NCBI RefSeq assembly: GCF_910592395.1
Contig: NC_088319.1
Coordinates: forward strand, 12,896,001-12,960,000
Direction: 5' to 3'
DNA from: Lineus longissimus
Taxonomy: Eukaryota; Nemertea; Pilidiophora; Heteronemertea; Lineidae
DNA: 64,000 nucleotides
In this document: positions 35,322-46,789 of the stretch, piece by piece
Numbering within the stretch: position 1 is the stretch's first letter
Layout: each line of letters starts with the position of its first letter
Notes under the pieces: model-generated
Seen by the model: the letters and a program-made list of their open reading frames with translations, nothing else
Told to the model about the DNA's origin: nothing
Databases searched by the model: none
Made by a program: the position numbers and the translations under genes

Positions 35322-38300
35322 ATGGCTCTCCGCTGGGCCTCGACCCAGGTTGCCCAGTATGCAAGGAGAACATGGGTTCAATTCGTGGGACGAAAGTCGG
35401 GAAAACCGGTGGAAACCATCCACAAAAATGGACGTCCGAATGGCGAGAGTCACCGATTTGAGGCGAGGAGTCGGAACAAACCATTTGAACAGAGGCAGAG
35501 TGAATGTGAGTGGAAACGGAGGCTTGACGAAATAATTCGGCGACAGAAATGTCATGAAAATTCGTTGGTCGCAAGATGTCAACGGCTCTACTCACCAACT
35601 CTTCGGTTGATGGGTTCATTGCTTGCAAGAGGTGTCCCAGCCTATGGTTTCGTTGGGGTCGTACTGGCAAATGGTTCGAGAGGAGATGTCGACGTGCATG
35701 GGTATGACAGCGTATGCAGGACCATTCAGGTGAGTTGTATGTAATTTTGGTGTAAGATATTTCTGTTGTCAATGATTTTTAGCCAAAAAGTTTAAGGATG
35801 TCACCCTTAGCTCCCATCCAACCAAGGTTTCAACTTAAATATCTGATGTCAATTTGTTAATTTTTTGTGCCTCACGCATTGTAATTCCATAGGCTTAATT
35901 CCATTCCCAAATTCTGCATAACTTTTTACAAATTTTCTCAAAGTGCAGTTCAGTTGCAACAGAAAAAGCGTGCTTTTATGATTTTAAGGCCCAATTCATT
36001 GGGATATTTGATTCGAAAGATATTTCAACTTTTCAGAATCTCATGATCGACAACACCTCATTCAAGGCAGAGTTAGAGGACGACATCATTCCGTCAGAGT
36101 TTGGCGCCCGGTTTGCCGACTATGAGGTTGGAAAGATGATTGGACAGGGGTGCAATGCAGCTGTGTATGAAGCGAAATTAAAGGCAAATGGTAAGGAACA
36201 GTTCACAGCTTTGGCTGTTTATTTACTTTGGTGGTCTTTTGGTTTGAGGGCAAATGTAGGTAGAAAACCAATGACAAATGAGTTCAGATTCCCTTTTGTT
36301 TCAGCGCCTTGTGACGATGAGGATGATGATGATGACGGTATTGAAGTTATCGCAGAGTCGGAGGAAGATTTTGATACGGATGCCCCAAAGACCTTCCCTG
36401 TTGAAGAAGATGGGGTCACTGGGTATGATGTCTCTTCGAGGGAAGATGTTTCAGTGTCGGAAGAATCAGCTTCCTTCGAAATAATTTCTGGCGAAGAAGA
36501 TGATAATCTGTCTGATGCACCACTGGACATTGAACACCAGCAAGAATACAACCTGACGATAAAAGTTGCGTCGAACCAGGATGCCACAGCCCTCATAAGA
36601 AGGCAGATCCAGTCAGATGACGATGACAGTTTTGAAGTTATCCCAGAGTCGGAAGAGGACTTGAATGCAGATGCCCCAATTTCGTTCCAGGTTGAGGAAG
36701 ATACGATCACTAGGATTGACCTCGCCTCTTCCATCCCTGATGTGTTTGAGTCTGAAAAATTCGCTTCCTTCGAAATCATTTCTGATAAAGAAAATGATGA
36801 TCTGTCGGAGGCACCAACCTGTGTCGAAGCAAACATTGATGACGAGAAGAAATTTGATCTAGCGATAAAGATTACGTTCAACTATGGTGCTGCATCAAAC
36901 AGTCATCAGATTATGCAAAATTTCAAGAAGGAGGCGATTCCGGCAAAGATGGTGTCTCAGAACGCTGTGAACGGGATGTGGGAAAACGGGTGAGTGAGGT
37001 TGGTGGAAATCATTCAGAAGAGAATGATAACCTCAAAAGAGTTGCTTTGTCCAAACTGTAGACCTCAAAAGACTTGCTGTGTCTAGACTGTAGACATAAA
37101 AAACCTGCTTTGTCTAGACTGTAAACCTCAAAAGGCTTGCTTTGTCTGGGCTGTATACCTCGAAAGACCTGCTTTATCTAGACTGTAAACTTCACAAGAC
37201 TTGCCTTTTTAGACTGTAAACATTCCTGCTGGTTTCAGATGTACCATCCTTTTAAGGATATTAAAACCAGACCCCACTTTTTTCAAAATAACTCATTCAT
37301 GACTGTTTCTTTTTCACAGCCATCCTGCAAAGATGAAATTACCAAATATTCCACCACATCCAAACATCGTCGACATGCACACAGTATTCGTTGGGGATTT
37401 CCCTCTGTTGGCAGAGGCGTTGATTGCCTACCCCATGGCGCTGCCAGCCCGTCTCAATCCCGATGGATGTGGAAGAAACAAGACCATGTTTCTTGTCATG
37501 AAAAAGTTAGTTCTTGTTTGATATTTTGAACATGGAAGAATTGGGAGTTGAAACTCGACTTATGACGTTATTTAAAACTTTACTACATGTACTTGTAAGT
37601 GCTGATCAGATATGTGTCAAAATTTTATAGTAACCAGAGTTTTTCCTCCGGAGACACCTGGGCTGGGCTAGGGCCAGGTTGTTAAAGGCATGTGAGCTCG
37701 TATCATGCTGAAATGTCATTTCATCTACATTAATGCACATGTAACAGCATGTTGACATGTACACTGTATATACAAATTGCCAAAAAAAACTTTTTTGGGA
37801 AATCTGAAAGAAATTTTGTAATTTTTGAGAAATTTTTGGCTGAATAAAGAGACACTTAAATTTGAGTTTACAGGAAGGTTTTATCATTTTAACTCTCCCT
37901 CAAAATGTCATTTTCAGGTATGAGACAACGTTGAGCAATTTCGTAGAGAGCAGACAACTTTCGTCCGAATCTTCCTGTTTGCTTCTCCTCCAGCTGCTAG
38001 AGGGTGTTCTTCACATGTCAGACCATAGAATTGCTCATCGGGATCTAAAAGGGGATAACATACTCCTCGATGTCAAGGACTCAGCTGGTAGGTCGATACA
38101 AATAAACTCTCAATGTCAAACACTCTTGTGGTAAGTTGACATCTCAAAATAAACTGACTATCAAAAGACATAATGTTTTTGTCCTTTAAACTAACATTAG
38201 ATAATTCTTTATCATTCCAGGTTGTCCACGGCTTGTTGTAAGTGACTTCGGCTGTTGTCTGGCCTCTGATAATCTCAGACTGCCATACTCGACAGATGAA

Positions 38301-39621
38301 ATCAGCATAGGAGGCAACCTTACTCTAATGGCGCCGGAGATTGTGACAGCATCACCAGGGGTCGGGTCGGATCTCGACTACAGCAAGACTGACGTTTGGT
38401 CGGCTGGGACTTTGGCGTATGAAATATTTGGTCAGACGAACCCGTTTTACAGATCTGCAGATGGTTTACGACTCAATAGCTACAGCTATGACGAGGAGGA
38501 CCTTCCACCTCTTTACAATGGTAAGGTTACAGGCTTTAAATTGAAAAAGTACCAATTATACGAAACGTCTGAATAGACTGGAGTCGTTGCCTCTGTTTAT
38601 TTAAACCCATACAGGCTTTAAATTGCAAATTGTTCCTTGACCCTGTTTCTGCATTTACTTATTCAGTTGTTGCTGGCTGGAAATATTTAAAAAAACGTGA
38701 GCGAGAGAATAAGAACTCAGTTATTTCCCCAGGTAAACCCCTTTCCACCTTCCTTTCTCTCATAGTTGAGAGTGACCAACGACATTATATTCGGATATCA
38801 TAATACCTGGGGATTGGAATCAAATAGTGCTAATTAGGGCAAGTAATTGAAATTTCTGAGCCAGCCATGTTTGCTTCAAATCCCTGTGGGGGGAGGTGCT
38901 TCATATTACTGATGTTGTTTTGTATATTCTTTCAGCTCCAGAACCTGTCCAGAGAATTGTGCGAAAACTTCTTATGAGAGACCAAGAGGAGGTAAGACTT
39001 GAGACATTCACTGAATTGATTTCATGTTGAATTAAGCCATGAATGGAACCCTCCACATGCTCATCAGGCCGAATATAGCCAGCTGATTTTCGCCAGACTT
39101 TTATACAGAAAATGTAAATAGTTGGCTGAATGGCTTGTCGTGCAAAATCCACATTGTATCGAACAATCTAAATCCGACCATCAAGAAATATCCTGTCTGA
39201 TGACGTCAAACATTCCATAGTATTTCTAACACAACATTTCATTCAAGCGCTGATTGTGTTCCTTTTTCTGCAGCATGGCAGGACCTTTTCAATACAATAT
39301 TTTGCGTTTGCTCTAAGATGTCACACCAACATGATCAAATCAGCCCTCAATAACATTTGTTTCTATTCATTATTTCAGCGTCCTGATGCAAAAACAGCTG
39401 CCAACATGATGCAGATTGTTTTGTGGGGTCCGAAACATTGGCTGGAATCTATACCACACAAGACGGACGTTGTTGACTGGTTGGTCGTCATGGCAGCCAA
39501 AGTCTTGTTCAGGAGGACAACTATTTCGGATAACATCGAGCTTCAAATGAAGCATCTTTTCTTGTCGCGGTTAGATTTTGATGATATCATGGAAGCTTTG
39601 TATGCTCTTCAAGCTGACTAA
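35322..39621 (+). CDS. PINK1: PINK1 serine/threonine kinase (mitochondrial damage sensor)
   Basis: Eight exons join in phase: 35322-35729, 36037-36190, 36305-36989, 37320-37505, 37918-38087, 38221-38520, 38936-38991 and 39379-39621 (TAA), giving 733 residues. The ATG (GAAATGG) opens a basic, amphipathic presequence (MALRWASTQVAQYARRTW), followed by a weak hydrophobic stretch (VPAYGFVGVVLANG). Kinase marks: IGQGCNAAVYEA (Gly loop), FDLAIKITF (Lys, 36868-36870), HPNIVDMH, AHRDLKGDN (38036), SDFGCCLA (38244), LMAPEIVT, DYSKTDVWSAGTLAYEIFG, and the PINK1-specific C-terminal extension with LQMKHLFLSRLDFDDIMEAL. PINK1 normally phosphorylates ubiquitin and Parkin on damaged mitochondria. The human protein is 581 residues; the excess here lies mostly in the third exon, an acidic insertion between the Gly loop and the lysine strand. 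The reading frame is intact and all key residues are present. An AATAAA lies at 39986. Confidence 0.96.
36322..36921 (+). repeat. PINK1: Internal tandem duplication in PINK1 exon 3
   Basis: Unit A (36322-36612, about 97 codons) and unit B (36613-36921, about 103 codons) align along their length. Paired landmarks: EVIAESEEDFDTDAP / EVIPESEEDLNADAP, ASFEIISGEEDDNLSDAP / ASFEIISDKENDDLSEAP, and NLTIKVASNQDATALIRRQI / DLAIKITFNYGAASNSHQIM. Only unit B carries the canonical lysine strand of the kinase fold; unit A has a diverged copy. Confidence 0.85.
37027..37222. repeat. Tandem repeat of about 37 bp in a PINK1 intron
   Basis: Five to six copies of a unit built from CCTCAAAAGACTTGCTTTGT and CTAGACTGTAAA fill the start of the third PINK1 intron, immediately after the exon that carries the coding duplication. 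Confidence 0.8.
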
Positions 39622-40029
39622 AAGTGAATTGAACAATTTCGAGATATATAGCACATGTAATGCGAAACCGGTGAAGGGACAGTGCTGTAATTTCTCTGCA
39701 GACAGAAGAGTTTTGGCTCTCATTTGATTTGGTAGAAAATGTGTGTTAGTTTGCACAGTTCTCACTTAGCATGCTTAGGATAAGTAGATTGTGGTCGGAG
39801 CCTGTGTTTGGCCTGGGCGTAAAAAGATGTATATAGTAGGCCGAAACTTTGGTTGTGCAAAATCTCCTTTAAGGAGGTCAGTTGTGATTGGGACTGTATT
39901 TAGTTTAATGTTTTGCAAGGTTTTAAACAAACTTTGTTGGTAACAGATGAACTCGGCAATGGATAATTTGAAAATTATGTAAAATAATAAAGTGACTATT
40001 AGCTGTAATTTTTTGTGTTCCTTTAAAAA

Positions 40030-41080
40030 GTAAATTAAAGCTTTTTGCTATCAGACAAGTCTCATCCATTTATTTAAATTCATCCTTTACTATTTCTCCT
40101 GCGGAAAATACTCTTAATGTGAAATCTCCTTTATGAACACTGGTCCTCTGTTGGTAGGACTCTCTCTCTACTAAGGACACTCGTCAGGCAAGGATCCTCT
40201 ATTTGTGTGCTGATGCTATTTAGGTGAGTTGTTGGCAATTCGGGCAACAGGGCCCTCAAAACTCCCCGTTAGGACTCTGCCATGGAGAGTTTCACAGAAA
40301 TACACTAGAACTAGCTGCGCTGACATGTGCTGATGTGCACAGGCTTTTACACCGTATAAAAAGATGTCGGATATTTTGCTGAATCTTGCCGATAGCAAGT
40401 GGTGTTGAACTAATACATGTATATACAGAGATCATCGGGAATTTGTCGTTGAAATCAACAAGGATATATGCAGAATGCACTCTTTGTTCAAAGCTATCTT
40501 TATAAATTACGCTGGTAGAACCCATTAATCGAGCGAAGGAGGACACAACGTGGGCATGCAGGGCGCAGTAGATTATGCAGGTGGCAAGTGCAAAACTCCT
40601 TGAATTGGCAACAACTCGTGAAAAGGGGATCATTAATGACTGGTAGAATAACCTTATGCAATGAACATTCCTTGTGAGTGACCTTATCTAATAGACAACC
40701 TGGGCATGCTGGTATAAAGCTAGGTACAAGACTTCTGCACACAAGGTAATGTCCATCTCCATTGGAGGAAGTCAGGGTCCCTTCCGAAGCAAAACATTCG
40801 TTAAGCACTGAAATCTGAACCAAGACGGGCAAGGATGCAGTTGAAAAGGTACAGTGCATTTCTTATATCCAGCCTCAGTTCATAGTCTGTGATAAACATT
40901 TTTGCTTAGGCTTGGACATCATCACTGTCCCAACATCGTTCGAGGGGAATATAGGTTGTGACAATGTCTCTGTCAACCCAACCTATGACATATGGTTAAG
41001 AGAGCATGGACATTGTCCTTAAGCTGGGCATCGCTGATGTATGTCTAAAAATCCTAAAGTCTGTCTTTTTGGAGGAGAAA
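40030..41080. other. Intergenic region, repeats only
   Basis: Downstream of PINK1. Around 40150-40260 there are words (GGACTCT, CTAAGGACACTCG) like those of the pogo-type element at 43171, possibly a further degraded copy. No gene is supported. Confidence 0.4.
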
Positions 41081-41264
41081 TATGTGACCCGTCACAGCAA
41101 AACCAGGCGCATGTCGCACAGAAGATGAGCCTAAATGAAACCAGAAGAAAATGATGTGTTCATATTTCACCAAAGGCAGACAACACAGAAATGAACAAAC
41201 AGTCTGTCTCAACCTGCCAAGCTCAGAGTGACATTTGCCTGCTTTTGCTGTGGCGGGTCACATA
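41081..41264. mobile_element. 184-bp MITE, 22-bp terminal inverted repeats
   Basis: The left end TATGTGACCCGTCACAGCAA (41081-41102) and the right end (41243-41264) are reverse complements with one mismatch in 22. The ends are T-A, consistent with insertion at a TA target as in Tc1/mariner-like MITEs. There is no coding capacity. Confidence 0.85.
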
Positions 41265-41869
41265 TATAGACACACAACGCCAATGGTTCAGCCTGAATAA
41301 AATGAGCGAGATGGGGACTATTCAAGGGCATAGTTCTTCTTGTAATTCTTGCCAGCAAGACAGTTTGACTATTCCCCCAAAGTAGGTTCAGGATTACAAT
41401 GATTCCCAAGCAATGTTTCAGAGATATTGCTCTGGTTTATGTCTGTCCACAAGATACAATATATCATCAGGTTGATATGACCTGTCTGTAGCCCGTCCCT
41501 GGGACATAGGCTATAGGCTGTAACAGTGTCTCTTCAATTACTCGGCAAAAAGACATCATCGCACTGGTCAAAGGTGATTGTTCAAAGCCAAATCAAACCT
41601 TAACATAGACACAACAAACAAATAGCATGTGGTAAACGACTTTTGACTGATCGCTGCTGGTTTGTTGCCGCCTTCAATGGCTTCCTCCTACTGATGTGAT
41701 GATGTCTAGTCCTTAGGCCATGGTCTGATCCACAACTTGATCCTAAGATACTGGGACAGGTTGTGACTGAGTGACGAGCTGTGTCTTGTGATGTGTTCCC
41801 AAGATATTGGTCAGCTTGCGACCGCATGTCTCTATTATCTCAGTCTAGTAGTTCCCAAGATACTGGTTG

Positions 41870-42090
41870 GTATGAATAAAGACAAGAGTAAATGCTTTTA
41901 CTGAAAACTCACGCCTGGCCATTCTTTTCCAAGTAAAGTAAACACATTCAGTAGTCTTTCGTCACATCATTGGGTGATATGAATAGACTAGAAAATGCTT
42001 TTACTTCAATTTTGTACAGAAAGGCCTAGTGTAAATGTACATGGAGTTTTAGATAAAAGCATTTGCTAGTCTTTATTCATATCACCCATT
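41870..42090. repeat. Inverted and direct repeat cluster
   Basis: The arms 41969-42003 (ATTGGGTGATATGAATAGAC...) and 42054-42090 form an imperfect inverted repeat of about 35 bp. A third, direct-orientation partial copy lies at 41870-41900. Around it, from 40950 to 42180, the phrase CAGGTTGTGAC recurs at irregular spacing, suggesting an old tandem array. Confidence 0.7.
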
Positions 42091-42299
42091 GATTGTGGCA
42101 GGTTGTGACAGAGCATCAATACCAAGCTGTAACCAAGATTACAGATATAAGGCAGGTTGTGACAGTTCGTCTTTGTCAATTGTCCATGCCTGGTTTCAGG
42201 ACATGAAATTGAAACCATGTGTCTAGTATCAGCAGTCTTAGTTCGTATGGTCTTGGCAAGGTTTTGTCGCATTGTCTAGTTCCAATCGGTTAGACCTTC

Positions 42300-43170
42300 C
42301 TAGAACGTTCTGTTGCCCAAGCCAAGTTTCAAAGGAGTCCACCATTTCCTGATAGCGCCTCTGTTGCACCAGCCAAGTTATAGAGGCAAGGTTTTAACAA
42401 AACGACTCTTGTTTTCCTCTCAGATTTCAACATATAAATGAAAACGTCATATTATGAAAGAAAGTTTATTGTAAACTTCAAAAGTATAATAAGGATCACA
42501 CCAGCTTTCAATGCTTGATTCTTATGACAATATTATGAAAGTTTGAAGGAATGAGTTAACCATTATTTAAATATGTACAGTACCGAAAACTTTCACATGT
42601 CATGGTATATGATTTGAAGGTGAAATATTACTGTTACTGGGTTAACTTTCTGAAACTGCTGCTTCTTGGTCCATGACCTGGCAAGATTTTCTTATAACTG
42701 TAAGGCAATGTTACTTCTTAACCCCTGCTATCTTTCTTTTAAAAGATACTTTCTCTGAGGGAATCTAATTGTATAGAGACGTGCATTTGTCTACTGTGCA
42801 CAAATGGACAACATCTATCATTTATCTAACTACCACATTATCATATATATCAAGCAGTTTCAAGTAAATGCTCTTGGAATACTAAGCAGTCAAGGTTGTA
42901 AAAATATACAAAAAGAAAGCCCTAGATTTTTGGTCTATTACATGTATTATTGGCCTATTGTTATCACAATTCCCTCACCTAAATGTTCACAAAGAATGTA
43001 TACCTTCAAAACAGACTATGAAATTGAGAATATATGAAGTCTGTTTTTGTACAGCAATGAGTATGTAATAGACAGATGTAAAACAGATGCCCCAAAGCCA
43101 GCTTATAAGCATCGACACAGTAATCATTAACAAGCTACATGTACATTTAAATGCAAAACAACACAAAATA
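42300..43170. other. Intergenic, nothing recognised
   Basis: AT-rich stretch with chance ORFs only. It lies downstream of the minus-strand DUF1647-like gene and could include part of its 3' UTR. Confidence 0.35.
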
Positions 43171-43332
43171 CAAGAGAACCTCTCTATTAAGGAAACACTC
43201 GGGACTGACACAAGCTGTCTGTAATAGAAAGGTGTCCTGATTAAAGAGATCAAAACGAATGGGAATAACCAATTTGGGACCAAAGCCAGTGTCCTTAACA
43301 GAGAGGGTGTCCGCTTAGGGAGGTTCCACTGC
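43171..43332. mobile_element. Short pogo/Tigger-like MITE
   Basis: The right end reads TTAGGGAGGTTCCACTGCA, and the left end (AGAACCTCTCTATTAAGGAA) is its imperfect reverse complement. Inner words TGTCCTTAACAGAGAGGGTG and GTGTCCTGATTAAAGAG fit the CAGTxGAACCTC-type termini I associate with pogo-like non-autonomous elements. About 160 bp, no transposase. Confidence 0.6.
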
Positions 43333-43857
43333 ACATAAACTATGCAACCAATCATAGAATGTTGTGCGCAAGGAGGTGATGTCAATGTTTGTGTTCCTAT
43401 ATGGCCAACTACATTGATACAAAGAATACTGTTTCATTCCTGCCTAAGGATGTGTCCGTGCAGTCCTGAGTATTAAGTTTCAGCCATCAGACTAGGACAA
43501 AAAATGAGAATTTTGGACATTATGAATCAGAAGAGGAATGATTCCATTCAAAGGTTAAGCCTGTATGTTTCTTCACAGTGGCTAAGCTAATAAAATCACA
43601 GCGGACAAGTACAGGCATACAAAGCTATATTTTAGAATGAAACCAACCCGCTCTATGATCTTTTGACTGGGGGTATGTCGACAAAACTAAAATATGTCAC
43701 TTTGGAACAATATCTTTTGGTGCAGCCCGTAGGACAAAAGAAGTCGAATGAAATGGTTTTGTTTGGTAATATAGCTTTGTATGGTGTCTGCAGTGCAAAT
43801 GCATGACAAGAAAAACCTGAAGGTCAGCAGACGTCACATGATCTTTGTGTCACATGA

Positions 43858-46667
43858 TCACATCCGTGTCACATGCTGAGCCTTCGTCGTCACCTGTGCA
43901 GCTGATGTCACATCAGTCGAATTTGGTGCGACCGACGACAGAATGGGAATTTTTGTTGTATATTCTCCGCAGTCAAAATTAAATACTAATCCTAGTATAA
44001 TATTCATGGCCGACATTTCATACCTATGGCAACCCGAGTAACGGTATAGCGGTTTACGGTTGTAATTACAGGCGGTGTTCTTGGCGCCTGTCGGGCGCAC
44101 GCACTCCTCAATGAGGGCGCACCGCACCCAAGGCTCCATAACATCATAATGAAGCATCTTCGTATTAAACAAGACAAGAGTTTCTGTCGAGATCATGCGG
44201 TGAAAATAATAGTGATCTTGTTTTGTTTTGAAATATGAGAACATTTTGGGGTGGCTGAGTGCAGAGGTTGGTTCGTCCACTGTCCAGCCGACCAACCCAA
44301 CCTTTTGAGCTTTTTTAAGTATTTCTTTCAGGTCCCCTGTGATAAGGTATTTTGCCTCCTTTGATGTGTCGACCCAGATTATACCGCCAAAGTCATTCAA
44401 GGCTTGCTGCAAATGCAAGGAAAAGTAAAAGTTATGAAAAAAGATGTCAACAATTTCAAAATACAGTGGAACCCCGGTAACACGACCTCCCAAGGGACTA
44501 AGCCGAAGAGGTCGTGTTACCGGGGTGGTCGCGTTAGTGAATTTAAGAATCATAAGTAGGTTTTCCCGCCAAAACATCGTCCTAGCAGATATGCTGTGTG
44601 TACATTGACATGCATTAATGACTACGCCACCGGGTGATTCGATAATTTGTGTGTATATCACGAATAAAAAATCATTTTCTTGAGTGTTTTGCGTTTAATT
44701 TACAACTTATGTAAATGAGTAAATAAACTGACGAGAGCTAATTAGACCAAACATTACATTAAAACTTGAGCATGCTAATTAGAGCAAGCATGTCATTCAC
44801 ACCATCGGCAGCTGCCCTTCTTGATGTCAAGCTAATATTCCCGCTAACATTGAGAGAGGTGATGTGAGAAGATGTTGAGAATTATTCCTGATGTCTTCCT
44901 GCTTTAACTTCAGCCAATTTGAACTGGTACTGATTAAATCATCTTTTTAAAAACGTATTTTATCAATATTACGACGTAGTAAGCATTCTTTACTTTGAGT
45001 ATCGGTACTCTTACTAATCAACATAATTTATTTGTCCTAAAAACTACGTGTGCATGCCTCTTGACATCATTTAATACTAAATGATGAAAAACAAACCGTG
45101 AGTCGAAAAGAAAGTTTATTCTTCATTTTATTTGCGCTTACATTTGATCAAACTCACTTACACATCATTTATTTTCATATGGATTCCCATGGTCATTGTG
45201 TTCGAGGTGCTAACTATCAACACGGATTTGCGAGAAGGTGCCAATTGATACGATGCGGTCATGGTTGATTACGGCAATTAGGCCTCATGGTCGCGTTAGC
45301 GGGGTTAATTTGCAGATTGGGACCGACCAAGCTGGTGGTCGCGGTCTGGGTACCGGGGTGGTCGTGTTAGCGAGGGCCAGTTAATGAGAATTAGAGAGAA
45401 AACCATTCGGGACCGGAGAATTTTGGTCGTGTTCGCGGGGTGGTCGCGTTACTGAGGTGGTCGCCGACCGGGGTTCCACTGTACATACTTGTAGTTCAGA
45501 GACGGAGACCTACCCCCACAGTAGTCCCCAATTAAGTGGGCTGAACTGTCCAACTCCTCCTTTATGCATCTTATCCCAATAATTCCAATCCCCACCTTTA
45601 GAACAGGCAGTCCACAGAGCATGTTAAAGGGAATGTGCGATCTGGGAGCCTTGTGTCTCAAGATGATTTTGTGCTGTACTACTCACCTGTAATATCACGG
45701 GTAAATATGCTCTCGTCTCCATGCTCTGTATGTGGTATGGATATTTACTGTAGTCAAATGATCTAAAAATACACCCCATCGTGATGTTGCATGATGCGCT
45801 GAACTGAAATGAAGGACACAAATTTTTAATAACAAGGACCACTTCTAAATTGCTTAGTTAACGGTGTGCAAGTACACAACAACAACCTGAGTATTTCTAT
45901 TTCCGATGTGTATTTTTCACATTTTCCAACCTTCTACAGGTTCCGGCCATGACATAGTAAGAATTCCTTGGTATAGTGATTTGAACCCAGATTCAAAAAA
46001 TGAAAGAGATATTTCAGGTCGCATATGCCTGATCTATCAAAAAAAAATCTATGTGGTCTTCCAGCCTGATATTTTTCAACATGATTCATCTTTCTAATTT
46101 GGATTCATCTTGGCGTCATGTAAACGATTTTGTTATACAACTTTTTTATCATTTACCCACCTCTTTTTTATCATAGTAACTGAGACCAAGATCGTATATC
46201 ACAACCCTCCGCTCTGGAAGATACTGCTGAAGAGACGAGATGAATTCACGAGTATATTGCACGTTCTTCCAGTAGATGGCGCTGACAAACACTGGTGGTG
46301 GGAAAGATGAATTGATCGGCGACACTCCAAACATATTCGGTGTGCCAACGAATCCGAGCTGGTTAAGATACTGTTTATCAATGTCTAATTCTCGAAGTGA
46401 ATCTTTATGAATAGTGCTGGGTGCTAGGCGGTGTAGCGTCCGATGTGTAGCATCGCTAGCACTGATCATCACAACGTGTAAGTTTGGCAGTGGGATGTAT
46501 GCTAGCCATAACATCACCAGTGCTGATGACAGCAGTGTCATGATAATCAAACTGTTCCGGCTTCTCATTGTTGCAATTAGTGATGAATAGATTGCACTTA
46601 GATATTGGATGCTGAATATATTAAGACTCTCCTCCTCTTGCATTTCCTTATCAGCAGAATCACTCAT
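43858..46667 (-). CDS. DUF1647-like type II membrane protein
   Basis: Three coding exons on the minus strand, all in phase 0: 46667-46161, 45803-45687 and 44406-43858 (TGA at 43860-43858). From the ATG at 46667 this is about 390 residues. The N-terminus is cytosolic and acidic, then a signal anchor (LIIMTLLSSALVMLWLAYIP) is followed by a lumenal domain. Family-like marks: PVFVSAIYWKNVQYTREFI, RRVVIYDLGLS, FDYSKYPYHI, RAYLPVILQQALNDFGGIIW, VDTS, and a cysteine-rich C-terminal part (CALIEECV, CNYN, SGCHRYEMSAMN). These match my memory of the DUF1647 family (PF07801), often described as glycosyltransferase-like but without a proven reaction. A perfect-Kozak out-of-frame ATG lies upstream. A plausible 5' non-coding exon border (TTTCATCTTCAG) lies near 46782. 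A Golgi role is inference. Confidence 0.75.
44462..45483. mobile_element. 1.02-kb non-autonomous DNA transposon-like element, 17-bp TIRs
   Basis: TACAGTGGAACCCCGGT (44462-44478) and its exact reverse complement (45467-45483) bound the element. The ends are TA, consistent with a TA target duplication, and CAGTGGAACCxC termini resemble pogo-type elements. Subterminal regions repeat the phrase GGTCGCGTTAG/GGTCGTGTTAG. It lies in the second intron of the DUF1647-like gene, about 55 bases upstream of its last exon. No transposase frame is seen. Confidence 0.85.
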
Positions 46668-46689
46668 CAAATTGATCCAGGGCAAACAT
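46660..46689 (-). CDS. Upstream ORF overlapping the DUF1647-like start
   Basis: On the minus strand, GCCGCCACCATG places an ATG at 46689 in an almost textbook initiation context, out of frame with the main ORF. It encodes nine residues (MFALDQFDE) and stops with TGA at 46662-46660, overlapping the main ATG at 46667. A second upstream ATG (CATCATGG, near 46739) also opens a short frame. Such an arrangement would limit scanning to the main start, which would then depend on leaky scanning or reinitiation. Confidence 0.5.
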   Translation of the reverse strand: MFALDQFDE

Positions 46690-46789
46690 GGTGGCGGCAA
46701 TTATAATTCATTGGGATGATTAGCAGCAGCAGTCACCATGATGAGTAGTGCCCAGTGGCCAACTTTCTGTTCCGTCAGATCCTGAAGAT

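Noticed and set aside
35124-35772. 152- and 170-codon minus-strand ORFs
   Set aside because: Antisense shadows of PINK1 exon 1, which has far better support.
36219-36881. 220-codon minus-strand ORF, Ser-rich
   Set aside because: It is the exact antisense of the acidic PINK1 exon; Ser runs are the reverse of Asp/Glu codons. No independent motif.
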